Notes under the pieces: generated by a model
What the model was told of the DNA's origin: nothing
What the model saw: the letters and a program-made list of their open reading frames with translations, nothing else
The model's database searches: none
NCBI GenBank assembly: GCA_029937545.1
Contig: JAPYPR010000001.1
Coordinates: forward strand, 281,645-345,644
Direction: 5' to 3'
From: Erythrobacter sp.
GTDB taxonomy: Bacteria > Pseudomonadota > Alphaproteobacteria > Sphingomonadales > Sphingomonadaceae
DNA length: 64,000 bases
Position numbers and translations under genes: made by a program
In this document: piece after piece, positions 1 to 8,313 of the stretch
How positions within the stretch are numbered: the first letter of the stretch is position 1
Layout: each line of letters opens with the position of its first letter

Positions 1-2
1 TC

Positions 3-1169
3 GAGCTGGTAGCGACACTCTCGCGCGGCGACGATTTCGAGCGCATGCTGCGCCGTGCGGGCCTCGGTCGCGAGGATTCGCAGCTGGTCACCGACATGGT
101 CGGCAAGGCCATGCCGCTGGGCGACATCGAACCCGGTACGCGCATCGACATCGTGCTGGGCCGCAGGAACGGCACCGGCGAACCGCGACCGCTGGAAGAG
201 CTCGCTTTTCGCGCCCGTTTCGATCTGGAGCTGTCCGTCGGCCGGCTGGACGAGGGCGGTCCGCTCACCCTCGTGCGCAAGCCAATCCGCGTCGACGACA
301 CGCCGCTGCGCATTCGTGGCGTCGTCGGCGACAGTCTCTATCGCTCCGCGCGCGCTGCCGGAGCGCCTGCCAGCGCCGTGCAGGCCTATCTCAAGACACT
401 CGGTCAGCACGTAAATCTCGACCGCGAGATCCGCTCGACCGACACTTTCGATTTTATCATCGCCCATCGCCGTGCCGCCACGGGCGAGCGGCAAGCCGGA
501 CAGCTACTTTACGCCGGCGTCGAGCGGGGCGACAAACCGCGCGTCCAGCTTATGCGCTGGGGCACGGATGGCGAGTTCTACGAGGCGTCGGGCGTCGGCG
601 AACAACGCGGCGGGCTGATGGCCCCCGTGCCGGGCCGGATGAGCTCGCGCTATGGCATGCGCCGCCACCCGATCCTCGGCTACAAGCGGATGCACGCCGG
701 TCTCGACTACAAGGCACGCCACGGCACGCCGATCGTCGCGGTCACCGATGGCCGTGTTCTTTCGGCCGGACGCGCGGGCGGCTGCGGCAATGCGGTCAAG
801 CTGCGCCACGACGGCGGGATCGACACACGCTATTGCCACATGAGTCGCATGGCCGCGGACCGCGGCCAGCGCGTGCGGCGCGGGCAGGTGATCGGCTATG
901 TCGGCTCCACCGGCCTCTCGACCGGGCCGCATTTGCATTACGAGATGTACCGCGGCGGGCGCTCGGTAGACCCGGCATCGGTAAAATATGTGACTCGCGC
1001 CCAACTGAGCGGAGCCGAACTGGCTCGCTTCAAAGGCGCGCTGGAGAAGCTGCGCCAGGTCGAAGCCGGTGCCGCGCTGGCCGAACTCGCGCCGACGGCC
1101 AACGAAACGGCGGCGGAGACGCCGCAGCGCGAAATCGACAAGGTGGAGCGCGTCGAAACGGTGCGTTGA
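3..1169 (+). CDS. M23 family metallopeptidase (5' truncated by window edge)
   Basis: Zinc endopeptidase of the LytM/M23 class that would cut peptidoglycan cross-links in the periplasm. The reading frame is already open at the first codon of the window (reading ELVATLSRGDDFER before the first ATG at 45), so the true start and any signal peptide lie upstream. Counting from the ATG at 45, the catalytic domain covers about residues 200-310, with zinc ligands in HAGLD (His217, Asp221) and HLHYE (His296, His298). The N-terminal half resembles the substrate-binding region seen before the M23 domain in other sphingomonad peptidases. It ends 46 bases before hemB. The class is certain; the exact bond cut is not. 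Confidence 0.9.
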   Translation, partial: ELVATLSRGDDFERMLRRAGLGREDSQLVTDMVGKAMPLGDIEPGTRIDIVLGRRNGTGEPRPLEELAFRARFDLELSVGRLDEGGPLTLVRKPIRVDDTPLRIRGVVGDSLYRSARAAGAPASAVQAYLKTLGQHVNLDREIRSTDTFDFIIAHRRAATGERQAGQLLYAGVERGDKPRVQLMRWGTDGEFYEASGVGEQRGGLMAPVPGRMSSRYGMRRHPILGYKRMHAGLDYKARHGTPIVAVTDGRVLSAGRAGGCGNAVKLRHDGGIDTRYCHMSRMAADRGQRVRRGQVIGYVGSTGLSTGPHLHYEMYRGGRSVDPASVKYVTRAQLSGAELARFKGALEKLRQVEAGAALAELAPTANETAAETPQREIDKVERVETVR

Positions 1170-1215
1170 CCGGCTTGCGATTGCGCCGCGCCGTGGCTTG
1201 CGGCATTTGCGTGCC

Positions 1216-2214
1216 ATGACTCATGCTACATATCCGAACACCCGCCTGCGCCGCACGCGCGCCCATGCCTGGAGCCGGCGGATGCACCGTGAGACGGTGA
1301 TGACCTCGGCGGACCTCATCTGGCCGCTGTTCGTAACCGATGGCTCCGGGGTCGAGGAGTCAATTGCGAGCCTGCCCGGTGTCTCACGCTGGTCGGTGGA
1401 CGGGATTGCGCAGCGCGCGAGGGAAGCCGTCGATCTGGGCATTCCGTGCATCGCGCTGTTCCCGAATACGCAACCCGACAAACGCAGCGACGACGGGGCC
1501 GAGGCCTATAATCCCGACAATCTGATGTGTCGTGCAATCAAGGCGGTGCGCGATGCTTGCGGTAGCGACATCGGCATCCTCACCGATGTCGCGCTCGATC
1601 CCTACACCAGCCACGGGCAGGACGGGCTGCTCGACGAGAGCGGCTATGTCGTCAACGACGATACGGTGGCTGTGCTGGTCGACCAGGCGGTCAATCAGGC
1701 GGAAGCCGGAGCGGACATCATCGCCCCGTCGGACATGATGGACGGCCGCGTGCGCGCGATCCGCATGGCGCTGGAAATGGGTGGTCACCACAATATCCAG
1801 ATCATGGCCTATGCGGCGAAATATGCCTCGGCCTTCTACGGTCCATTCCGTGATGCCGTGGGGTCTGGCGGACTGCTTAAAGGCGACAAGAAAAGCTACC
1901 AGATGGATCCGGCAAACGGCGACGAGGCGATGCGCGAGATCGCCATGGACATCGCCGAAGGCGCGGACAGCGTGATGGTGAAGCCGGGCCTGTCCTATCT
2001 AGACGTGATCTGGCGCGCGAAGGAGCAGTTCCGCGTGCCCGTCTTCGCCTATCAGGTGAGCGGCGAATATGCGCTGATCGAGGCGGGCGCGGCGGCCGGC
2101 GTGGCCGATCGCGAGGCACTGCTGATGGAAAAGCTGCTCGCCTTCAAGCGCGCCGGCTGCTCCGGCGTGCTGACCTATCACGCGCCATTCGCCGCGCGTA
2201 TCCTGAATGGCTGA
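1216..2214 (+). CDS. hemB: Delta-aminolevulinic acid dehydratase (porphobilinogen synthase)
   Basis: Condenses two 5-aminolevulinate molecules to porphobilinogen in cytosolic heme and (bacterio)chlorophyll synthesis. The product is 332 aa, the normal size. The two active-site lysines are visible as AAKYAS (Lys202) and MVKPG (Lys256, Schiff base). At the metal site the sequence is DVALDPYTSHGQDG, with Asp where zinc-type enzymes carry Cys, so this is the Mg-dependent type found in many alphaproteobacteria and pseudomonads. The ATG at 1216 begins MTHATYPNTR; longer in-frame extensions run through the end of the upstream peptidase gene and have no coding character. Its stop overlaps the next start by 8 nt. 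Confidence 0.96.
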   Translation: MTHATYPNTRLRRTRAHAWSRRMHRETVMTSADLIWPLFVTDGSGVEESIASLPGVSRWSVDGIAQRAREAVDLGIPCIALFPNTQPDKRSDDGAEAYNPDNLMCRAIKAVRDACGSDIGILTDVALDPYTSHGQDGLLDESGYVVNDDTVAVLVDQAVNQAEAGADIIAPSDMMDGRVRAIRMALEMGGHHNIQIMAYAAKYASAFYGPFRDAVGSGGLLKGDKKSYQMDPANGDEAMREIAMDIAEGADSVMVKPGLSYLDVIWRAKEQFRVPVFAYQVSGEYALIEAGAAAGVADREALLMEKLLAFKRAGCSGVLTYHAPFAARILNG

Positions 2215-2785
2215 CGCATTCCGGCACCAAACCGAGCGGTTGGTCTTGCGCGACTGGCGCGAGGAGGACTGGCCACGGTTCTGGGAACTTTGCAACACAC
2301 CAAATGTCATGCGCTGGCTAGGCGGTGTGGCGGATGATGCAACGCAGGCGGGCGCGCAGGAGCGGCTCGAGGGCTATCGCCGCGATCATGGACACACCTT
2401 CTGGGTCTGCGAACGCAAGGCCGATGGCGGACACCTGTCGGGCGAGATGCTCGGCTTTTGCGGATTGAAGCGCTCCAATGTCGAGAACGAGCCCGTCTTC
2501 GGCATGATGGAGGTCGGCTGGCGCCTGCGTGAAGACGCCTGGGGCCATGGCTACGCCAAGGAAGCTGCCGTCGCCTCGCTCGATCTCGGCTTCGGCCGTT
2601 TCGGAGGGCAAGAGATTGTCGCCCTGACCGTTCCCGGCAATACGGCAAGCTGGGGCCTTATGCGGTGCCTAGGCATGTGGCGCCGCGAAGATCTGGATTT
2701 CACCGATGCGCGCTGGGGACCGGAGCTCAATCCGACTATCGTCTATTCCATCGACCGCGACGCCTGGTTGGCGCGCAATGGCTGA
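2207..2785 (+). CDS. GNAT family N-acetyltransferase (first of tandem pair)
   Basis: A 192-aa RimJ/RimL-like acetyltransferase that moves acetyl from acetyl-CoA to an unknown amine. The beginning resembles QTERLVLRDWREEDW, and the acetyl-CoA loop is AWGHGYAKEAA near residues 108-118, followed by the typical NTASWGLMRCLGM segment. It starts inside the end of hemB (8-nt overlap, ATGGCTGA) and ends inside the next gene with the same 8-nt overlap, so all three are likely translated in a coupled way. It is clearly a paralogue of the next gene. The substrate cannot be read from sequence. Confidence 0.85.
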   Translation: MADAFRHQTERLVLRDWREEDWPRFWELCNTPNVMRWLGGVADDATQAGAQERLEGYRRDHGHTFWVCERKADGGHLSGEMLGFCGLKRSNVENEPVFGMMEVGWRLREDAWGHGYAKEAAVASLDLGFGRFGGQEIVALTVPGNTASWGLMRCLGMWRREDLDFTDARWGPELNPTIVYSIDRDAWLARNG

Positions 2786-3320
2786 CATCGTCGCCGAAAC
2801 CGAGCGCCTCATATCGCGTACCGTCGACGAGGGTGACGAGGCGGAGCACGCGCGCTTGCTCAACTCTCCGACGATCATGAAATTCATCGGCGGCCCGATG
2901 GAGCCTGCGGAAATCGAGCAGCGGCACGCCAAGGCCATGGCGATGTATGCGCGCGAGGGTTTCAGCTTCCTGTTCGTGATCGAGAAGGCGAGCGGCGCCA
3001 TGGTCGGCTATTGCGGGATCAAGCGCGTCGACGACCCCGCCGCGCCGAATCTCGGCGACCACGAGATCGGCTGGAAAATCCGCGAGGATCGCTGGGGCAG
3101 GGGCTATGCGAGCGAGGCTATGCGCGCGGTGATAGACTGGGCCTTTACTCGCGTCGGGGTGCCGCATGTCGTCGCCATCACCGATCCGGACAACACGGCA
3201 AGCTGGAAGCTGATGGAAAAACTCGGCATGGTGCGGCGTGACGATCTGGACTTCGAAGCCGATCACGGCCCGCTGATCCAGTATTCGCTGACCGCAGACC
3301 AATGGGAGAGCGCGGCTTGA
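2778..3320 (+). CDS. GNAT family N-acetyltransferase (second of tandem pair)
   Basis: A 180-aa acetyltransferase, paralogous to its upstream neighbour: the acetyl-CoA loop RWGRGYASEAM and the segment NTASWKLMEKLGMVRRDDL closely match it. The ATG at 2778 (MADIVAETERL) is chosen because it aligns with the family N-terminus and because it repeats the ATGGCTGA junction found at the hemB/first GNAT boundary. A longer frame back to 2706 lies wholly within the upstream gene. Substrate unknown; the family includes ribosomal-protein and small-molecule acetyltransferases. Confidence 0.85.
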   Translation: MADIVAETERLISRTVDEGDEAEHARLLNSPTIMKFIGGPMEPAEIEQRHAKAMAMYAREGFSFLFVIEKASGAMVGYCGIKRVDDPAAPNLGDHEIGWKIREDRWGRGYASEAMRAVIDWAFTRVGVPHVVAITDPDNTASWKLMEKLGMVRRDDLDFEADHGPLIQYSLTADQWESAA

Positions 3321-3889
3321 GTATCCATCGCCCCGGAGTGACCATCATCCCGATCCACGGCCACACGCCGAAAATCCACGACAGCGCTTTCGTCGCGCCC
3401 GGCTGCACGATCGTCGGCAATGTCGAGATCGGGGCCGACAGCTCCGTCTGGTACAATTGCGTGCTGCGCGCCGATGTCAGCCGCATCGTGATCGGCGAGC
3501 GCTCGAACATCCAGGACGGCAGCGTCTGCCACTGCGACGCAGAGCGCCCCGGCGATCCCGACGGCTCGCCGCTGATCATCGGCGACAACGTGCTGGTCGG
3601 GCACATGGCGATGGTTCACGGCTGCACCATCGAGGACCGCGGCTTCGTCGGTCTCGGCGCAATCGCCATGAACAAGGCGGTGATCGGTAGCGACGCGATG
3701 CTGGCGGCCGGGGCCATGCTGACCGAGGGCAAGGTGATGGGCGCGCGCGAACTCTGGGGTGGCCGCCCTGCGCGCAAGATGCGCGACCTCGACGACGCAG
3801 CCATCGCCGGGATGCGGATGGGCGTGGCGCATTACGCGGAGAATGCGAAGGCGCATGGCAAGGCGATCGGGGAAGCCGACCCGGCCTAA
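3317..3889 (+). CDS. Gamma-class carbonic anhydrase family protein (YrdA/PaaY-like)
   Basis: Left-handed beta-helix protein of about 190 aa with the hexapeptide repeats of gamma-carbonic anhydrases (for example PGCTIVGNVEIGADSSVW) and metal-ligand histidines in CHCDAE, VGHMAMVHG and nearby. It may hydrate CO2, or act as a thioesterase-like PaaY relative; activity cannot be decided here. The start is uncertain: TTG at 3317 overlaps the upstream stop by 4 nt and has GGAGAG 7-12 bases before it, while an ATG at 3302 would overlap the upstream gene by 19 nt. I favour the TTG. It closes the hemB-GNAT-GNAT operon and faces the DNA ligase gene tail to tail. Confidence 0.85.
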   Translation: MSIHRPGVTIIPIHGHTPKIHDSAFVAPGCTIVGNVEIGADSSVWYNCVLRADVSRIVIGERSNIQDGSVCHCDAERPGDPDGSPLIIGDNVLVGHMAMVHGCTIEDRGFVGLGAIAMNKAVIGSDAMLAAGAMLTEGKVMGARELWGGRPARKMRDLDDAAIAGMRMGVAHYAENAKAHGKAIGEADPA

Positions 3890-3923
3890 GTTGCGCGGCG
3901 CGACTTTCTGGTTTGCGTGTGGT

Positions 3924-3939
3924 CCGGACATTCGTCCGG
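3924..3939 (+). repeat. Small hairpin with ATTC loop
   Basis: Perfect 6-bp stem CCGGAC/GTCCGG closing the loop ATTC, 35 bases after the carbonic anhydrase stop. In shape and loop it resembles the ATCC-loop hairpins at 21021, 50362 and 59833, and it lies just left of the 34-bp inverted repeat at 3948. It might also help end transcription, although no T-run follows. Confidence 0.6.
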
Positions 3940-3947
3940 CCCTTGCG

Positions 3948-4030
3948 GCGGCACCAGCCCACGCCCCCACCCGGCCACCCACGGCATTATACTGTTTGGG
4001 TGGCCGGGTGGGGGCGTGGGCTGGTGCCGC
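3948..4030. repeat. Perfect 34-bp inverted repeat with 15-base spacer
   Basis: The arms at 3948-3981 and 3997-4030 are exact reverse complements over 34 bases, beginning GCGGCACCAGCCCACGCC on the left. The spacer 3982-3996 is AT-richer (CATTATACTG). Homology continues outward as CTTGCGG on the left and CCGCAAG on the right if one extra CGG triplet on the left (about 3946-3950) is allowed. The element lies between two convergent genes. The transcript of either strand would fold into a very stable stem. It has no coding potential of its own, no target duplication I can see and no transposase. A MITE/REP-like element or a bidirectional terminator are both possible. Confidence 0.92.
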
Positions 4031-4036
4031 AAGCAA

Positions 4037-4050
4037 TCGACGGATGTCGA
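4037..4050 (-). repeat. ATCC-loop hairpin (minus orientation), copy 1
   Basis: TCGAC-GGAT-GTCGA, a 5-bp stem whose loop reads ATCC on the minus strand. A second copy with similar flanks (GCGCACTC here, GCGTACTC there) follows at 4105-4124, so this is also a direct repeat of about 24 bases. Its orientation is opposite to the hairpin at 3924, so the pair brackets the 34-bp inverted repeat. Confidence 0.6.
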
Positions 4051-4104
4051 TAGCGCACTCAGCAAAGGCTCCGGGAAGGGGGAGTGGGACGGAACAGTCG
4101 CAAA

Positions 4105-4124
4105 CCTTCGACGGATGTCGAAGG
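4105..4124 (-). repeat. ATCC-loop hairpin (minus orientation), copy 2
   Basis: CCTTCGAC-GGAT-GTCGAAGG, an 8-bp perfect stem with the loop ATCC on the minus strand. It sits 22 bases from the DNA ligase stop, so on the minus strand it follows that gene and could act as part of its transcript end. The stem differs from copy 1 at 4037 while the loop is unchanged. Confidence 0.6.
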
Positions 4125-4145
4125 CGTACTCCACAAAAACCAAAC

Positions 4146-5738
4146 CTAATCCCGCACTAACGCTCTCAGCGCTTCCACCCGGTCCGCCTCATGCGGCGGC
4201 TTGTCCCAGCGAATACGGTGGATGCGAGGAAAGCGCATAGCGAGGCCGCTCTTGTGGCGTTTGCTCTCGTGCACGCTGTCGAAGGCGACTTCGAACACCA
4301 GGCTCTTGTCGGTCTCGCGCACGGGGCCGAAGCGATTGACCGTGTTGCGGCGCACATGGCGGTCGAGCTTCTTCAGCTCCTCGTCGTTGAAGCCCGAATA
4401 GGCTTTGCCGACCGGTAGCAGGTCCGCGCCGGCATCGGGGTCCCCATCCCAGCAGCCGAAGGTGTAGTCCGAATAGAAGCTCGAGCGTTTGCCGCTGCCG
4501 CGCTGGGCATACATCAGTACGCAATCGACCAGCAGCGGGTCGCGCTTCCACTTGTACCAGTATCCGACGCGCCGCCCGGCGATGTAGGGGCTTTCCTTGC
4601 GCTTCAGCATCAACCCTTCGATGGCATCGTCGCGGCTGCCCTCGCGGATGGCGGCAAGGTGCTCGAAATCCTTTGCTTCGACGATGCGGCTGAGGTCGAA
4701 GTGGCTGTCGGGCAGGCGCTCCATCAGCGCTTCGAGCCGAGCGCGGCGCTGCGTCCACGGTAGCTGGCGAAGGTCCTCCCCTTCGACTAGCAGCGCATCG
4801 TATAGCCGAACGAAAGCCGGTGCTTCCTTCAGCATCTTTTTGCTGACTGTCTTGCGCCCTAGCCGTTGCTGCAAGGCGTTGAAGCTGGCCGCGCCGCCAT
4901 CTTCTCCGCCTTGCACCTTGCCGCGTACCAGTAGCTCTCCGTCGAGTACGGCGGGAAAGGGCAGCACGTCGAGCAGTTCGGGAAATGTCGCCGAAATATC
5001 GTCGCCGGATCGCGAGTAGACGCGTGTTTCGTCGCCGGCGCGGACGAGTTGTACGCGGATGCCGTCCCATTTCCATTCGGCTGCGTAATCGCTGAGGTCG
5101 ACTACTGTCTCTTCCAGCGGATGCGCGAGCATGAAAGGGCGGAAGGTCGGCAGATTGTCGATATCCGGCGGGTCTTCGCCATCGGCCGCCCAGGCAAACA
5201 GCTCGGGATAGGGCGGAGCGAGGCCGTGCCAGTATTCCTCGACCTCGTCGACCGACACCTCGAACGCCTGCGCGAAGGCCGTCTTGGCAAGGCGGCTGGA
5301 GACGCCGATGCGCATGCCGCCGGTGGCGAGTTTCAGCAGCGCGTAGCGGCCCGAGGGATCGAGCCGGTCGAGCAATTTCGGCAATTCGGCGACCACGGTC
5401 TTGCGATTCATCGCTTCGAGCAGCTCGACCGTTTCGCTGACCGAGGGAGGCGAGGGCGGCTGGTCGGGTGCGGGCCAGAGCAGGCTGGCCGTCTCCGCCG
5501 TATCGCCCACGAAATCGCGGCTGAGCGACCATAGCACCGGATCGATGCGGTCCTTCATCAGATTGCGGATGGTCGAGCTTTTCACAGCCGGAAAGTCGAG
5601 TCCGTCCGAGAGCGCCGCCAATGCCCAGCCGCGGTCGGGATCGGGCGTTGCGCGCAGATACTCGGCGATCAGGCGCAGCTTCTCGTTGCGGCTGCGCGTG
5701 TAGACCAGCGCATCGATGAGGGCGGCGAACTCTTCCAC
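4146..5738 (-). CDS. ATP-dependent DNA ligase (bacterial DNA-damage-response type)
   Basis: Joins nicks in DNA using ATP; of 530 aa, it belongs to the bacterial family that is encoded with a dedicated exonuclease. The order is N-terminal DNA-binding domain (about 1-190), adenylation domain with the nucleotide-binding motif KWDG (Lys223 forms the AMP adduct), and OB-fold domain to the C terminus. The start is GTG at 5738, three bases after the stop of the exonuclease gene, so the two are co-transcribed. This bacterial family is thought to act in repair beside the NAD-dependent replicative ligase. The helicase and phosphoesterase often found in the same cluster are not adjacent here. Confidence 0.93.
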   Translation of the reverse strand: MEEFAALIDALVYTRSRNEKLRLIAEYLRATPDPDRGWALAALSDGLDFPAVKSSTIRNLMKDRIDPVLWSLSRDFVGDTAETASLLWPAPDQPPSPPSVSETVELLEAMNRKTVVAELPKLLDRLDPSGRYALLKLATGGMRIGVSSRLAKTAFAQAFEVSVDEVEEYWHGLAPPYPELFAWAADGEDPPDIDNLPTFRPFMLAHPLEETVVDLSDYAAEWKWDGIRVQLVRAGDETRVYSRSGDDISATFPELLDVLPFPAVLDGELLVRGKVQGGEDGGAASFNALQQRLGRKTVSKKMLKEAPAFVRLYDALLVEGEDLRQLPWTQRRARLEALMERLPDSHFDLSRIVEAKDFEHLAAIREGSRDDAIEGLMLKRKESPYIAGRRVGYWYKWKRDPLLVDCVLMYAQRGSGKRSSFYSDYTFGCWDGDPDAGADLLPVGKAYSGFNDEELKKLDRHVRRNTVNRFGPVRETDKSLVFEVAFDSVHESKRHKSGLAMRFPRIHRIRWDKPPHEADRVEALRALVRD

Positions 5739-5741
5739 GCC

Positions 5742-6773
5742 TCAATCGTCCTCGTCGTCATAGCCGACCAGCGCGAGTGCGCGGGCGCGGCGCTGGTGAA
5801 GCTGGCACCAGCGCAGCAGCGCGTCCTCGCGCCCATGGGTGATCCAGTTCTCCTGTGCGTCGACCTCCTTGATCGTGCGCGTCAGCTCGCCCCAGTCGGC
5901 GTGGTCGGAAATGACCAGCGGCAGTTCGACATTGCGCTGGCGGGCGCGCTGGCGGACACGCATCCAGCCGCTGGCCATGGCTGTAATCGGGTCGGGCAGG
6001 CGGCGGCTCCAGCGGTCGTTCAGCGCGGAGGGCGGACAGACCACGATTGCGCCGCGCATGTCATCCTTGGAATAGTCGGCTACGAGTCGAAGTTCGCCCA
6101 AATCGACGCCGTGCTCCTCATAGAGCCGGCACATCTTCTCCATCGCGCCGTGGAGGTAGATCGGCTCGCGGTGCCCCGCGCGGCGTAGCTCGGCGATCAC
6201 GCGCTGGGCCTTGCCCAATGCATAGGCCCCGACCAGCACGCAGCGATCGGGATGCGCGGCCAACCGGTAGATTAACTTAGCCATTTCGTCCTCGATCGGC
6301 GGATGGGTAAAGAGCGGCAGGCCGAAGGTGGCTTCGGTGATGAAGATGTCGCAGGGGGTGACTTCGAAGGGCGGGCAGGTGGGGTCTTTGCGCCGTTTGT
6401 AGTCGCCGGTCACGATCACGCGTTCGCCCGCGTGCTCCAGCAGGATCTGCGCGCTGCCGAGCACATGGCCTGCCGGAATATAGGTCGCATCGACGCCGCC
6501 CGTCAGCCGGATCGTCTCGCCATACTCGACCGGCACGGCCTTGTGCGGGATCTCTCCCGCATCGTCCTCGGTGCCGGTGCGATAGCGCAGCTCCATGATT
6601 GCGAGCGTTTCGGGCGTGGCGACTGTCTCTCCATGCCCGCCGCGTGCGTGATCGGCATGGCCATGGGTGACCAACGCCTTGCCAACGGCTTTCGAAGGAT
6701 CGACCCAGCAATCGGCGGGCGGGATATAGATGCCGTGCGGTTCAGGCTTGATCCAGGAGAAGGGCGCGCTCAC
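5742..6773 (-). CDS. Ligase-associated DNA damage response exonuclease (metallo-beta-lactamase fold)
   Basis: A 343-aa MBL-fold nuclease of the CPSF/SNM1-like group. The metal motif THGHADHARGGH (His37, His39, Asp41, His42) is near the N terminus and a late ISDHADW gives a further ligand. In related bacteria this protein is always next to the ATP-dependent ligase and is assigned to DNA-end processing before ligation. The start is GTG at 6773 (reading MSAPFSWIKP). It precedes the ligase gene by 3 nt on the same strand. Separated by 43 bases from the ABC permease stop, which is upstream on the same strand, so read-through is possible. Confidence 0.92.
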   Translation of the reverse strand: MSAPFSWIKPEPHGIYIPPADCWVDPSKAVGKALVTHGHADHARGGHGETVATPETLAIMELRYRTGTEDDAGEIPHKAVPVEYGETIRLTGGVDATYIPAGHVLGSAQILLEHAGERVIVTGDYKRRKDPTCPPFEVTPCDIFITEATFGLPLFTHPPIEDEMAKLIYRLAAHPDRCVLVGAYALGKAQRVIAELRRAGHREPIYLHGAMEKMCRLYEEHGVDLGELRLVADYSKDDMRGAIVVCPPSALNDRWSRRLPDPITAMASGWMRVRQRARQRNVELPLVISDHADWGELTRTIKEVDAQENWITHGREDALLRWCQLHQRRARALALVGYDDEDD

Positions 6774-6816
6774 CCCGACTCAAGCGGGCAGCGCGCCAAC
6801 CGTTCCCGCCGCGGCG

Positions 6817-8313
6817 TTACGCAGGTGCCTTGAAGCGCTCCATCAGCTGCTTGAACCCCGGCTTCTGCCCTGTCGCGAGCAGGCTCGCGCGGAACAGGCG
6901 GCCGAGGAAGATGACTTCCAGCGCCACGAAGCCTGCGAGCAGGATGCCCGACCCGATCATTTCCCACCATTCGATGCCCATGCCGAGGCGCGCAAGCATT
7001 GCGAAGGGCGTCCACAGCGGGACCCAGGTAAGGATTTGCACGAGCAGACCGTCCTTGCCCGCCACGAGTGAGGACAGCAGGAAGGTGATCGGCAGCAGGA
7101 TGCCGAGCAGCACCGGCATCAGGTACCCCTGCGCCTCGCTCATCGAATCGGCCATCGCGCCGATCGCCACGAAGATGATCGAGACGGCGATATATCCCAT
7201 CACGAAGAAGTAGATCATCGCGATGATGGCGGTAGGCGAAGACACCGGCTCCAGCGCAGGGCGGATCATGTCGGCGATCTCCCCTTGCGTGAAGAAGGCG
7301 ACGACGATTGCGCAGCCGACCCAGACCCCGATCATCGAGAAGCCGACGGCGAGCGCGCCGAGCAGTTTGCCCTGCATCAGTTCCTCGGGCCGGATGCAGG
7401 CGAGCAGCGATTCGAGCAGCTTGTTCGAGCGTTCCTCGACCGACCCCTGCAACATCCAGCTGCCCGACAGCATCAGGCTGAGCATCAGGATATAGGACAG
7501 CGCCAGCGGTACGATAGAGCGGATCAGCAGCGCCTCACGCGCCCCGCCTCCGGGAGGCGGCGTCGTGACCGCAATGGCGGGCGCTGCGCCCTGGATCGCG
7601 GCGGCTTGCGATGCGGGAATGCCCTGGTCGGTCAACAGGCGCTGGCGCAAATCCGCAGTCAGCACTTCCTGCACCTGAGACACGAAGCTCGAGCGTGGCT
7701 GGTCCTTCGACCAAAGCCGGATAGTCGGATCGGCGGGGTAGCCTTCCCCGACCAGCAATACGTAATCGGCTGCTTCGCCGTCGGGTCCATCTTCTCCGCC
7801 ATCGAGCAGCGCATCGACGCGGCTCTGCAGCTCGTCGCCCTGCGCCGACGCCAGTGCGGCAGGGGCGGACGCAAAGCTGTATTCGGGTTCGGGAATATCG
7901 AATTCGGGCATGCCCTCAAGTCGTACTTCGTCGATCTGCGCCACCGCGGCATCCACGCCGCCGGACTGGCGAAAGGCCAGCACATCGGCATCGGTATACC
8001 AGCGGTCGTGCCGGGCCCAAGGAGCGTCGGGATCGGCATTTTCGAGGCCGTGACGTCGCACGTAACGCGACAGTGAGCGTAGGACGTAACGGTCTTCCTC
8101 AAACCCGAAGCGCTGTTCGAGAGCGGTCGCGGCCGATCCTCCTGCGCGGTCTGATACGACGACGCGCGTCGCCTCCTCCTCGTCCAGCGCGCTTCCGAAA
8201 AGCGGACCGATGGCGAGTGCGACCGGGACGAGCAGAAGCGTCAGCCAGAAGCTCTTCATCGCGGCGATCTGACGGAACTCGCGCGCCGCCACAAGCAGAA
8301 CATTGCGGTTCAT
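6817..8313 (-). CDS. ABC-2 type transporter permease (NatB-like)
   Basis: Membrane half of a two-gene ABC exporter. The 498-aa product has one N-terminal membrane segment (about 22-40), a large extracytoplasmic domain (about 41-265), then five or six hydrophobic segments (about 270-490), the usual layout of NatB/YhaP proteins. Its ATG overlaps the stop of the ATPase gene by 4 nt, so the two are translationally coupled. NatAB systems export Na+ in Bacillus, but other members export lipids or peptides; the substrate here is unknown. Confidence 0.88.
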   Translation of the reverse strand: MNRNVLLVAAREFRQIAAMKSFWLTLLLVPVALAIGPLFGSALDEEEATRVVVSDRAGGSAATALEQRFGFEEDRYVLRSLSRYVRRHGLENADPDAPWARHDRWYTDADVLAFRQSGGVDAAVAQIDEVRLEGMPEFDIPEPEYSFASAPAALASAQGDELQSRVDALLDGGEDGPDGEAADYVLLVGEGYPADPTIRLWSKDQPRSSFVSQVQEVLTADLRQRLLTDQGIPASQAAAIQGAAPAIAVTTPPPGGGAREALLIRSIVPLALSYILMLSLMLSGSWMLQGSVEERSNKLLESLLACIRPEELMQGKLLGALAVGFSMIGVWVGCAIVVAFFTQGEIADMIRPALEPVSSPTAIIAMIYFFVMGYIAVSIIFVAIGAMADSMSEAQGYLMPVLLGILLPITFLLSSLVAGKDGLLVQILTWVPLWTPFAMLARLGMGIEWWEMIGSGILLAGFVALEVIFLGRLFRASLLATGQKPGFKQLMERFKAPA

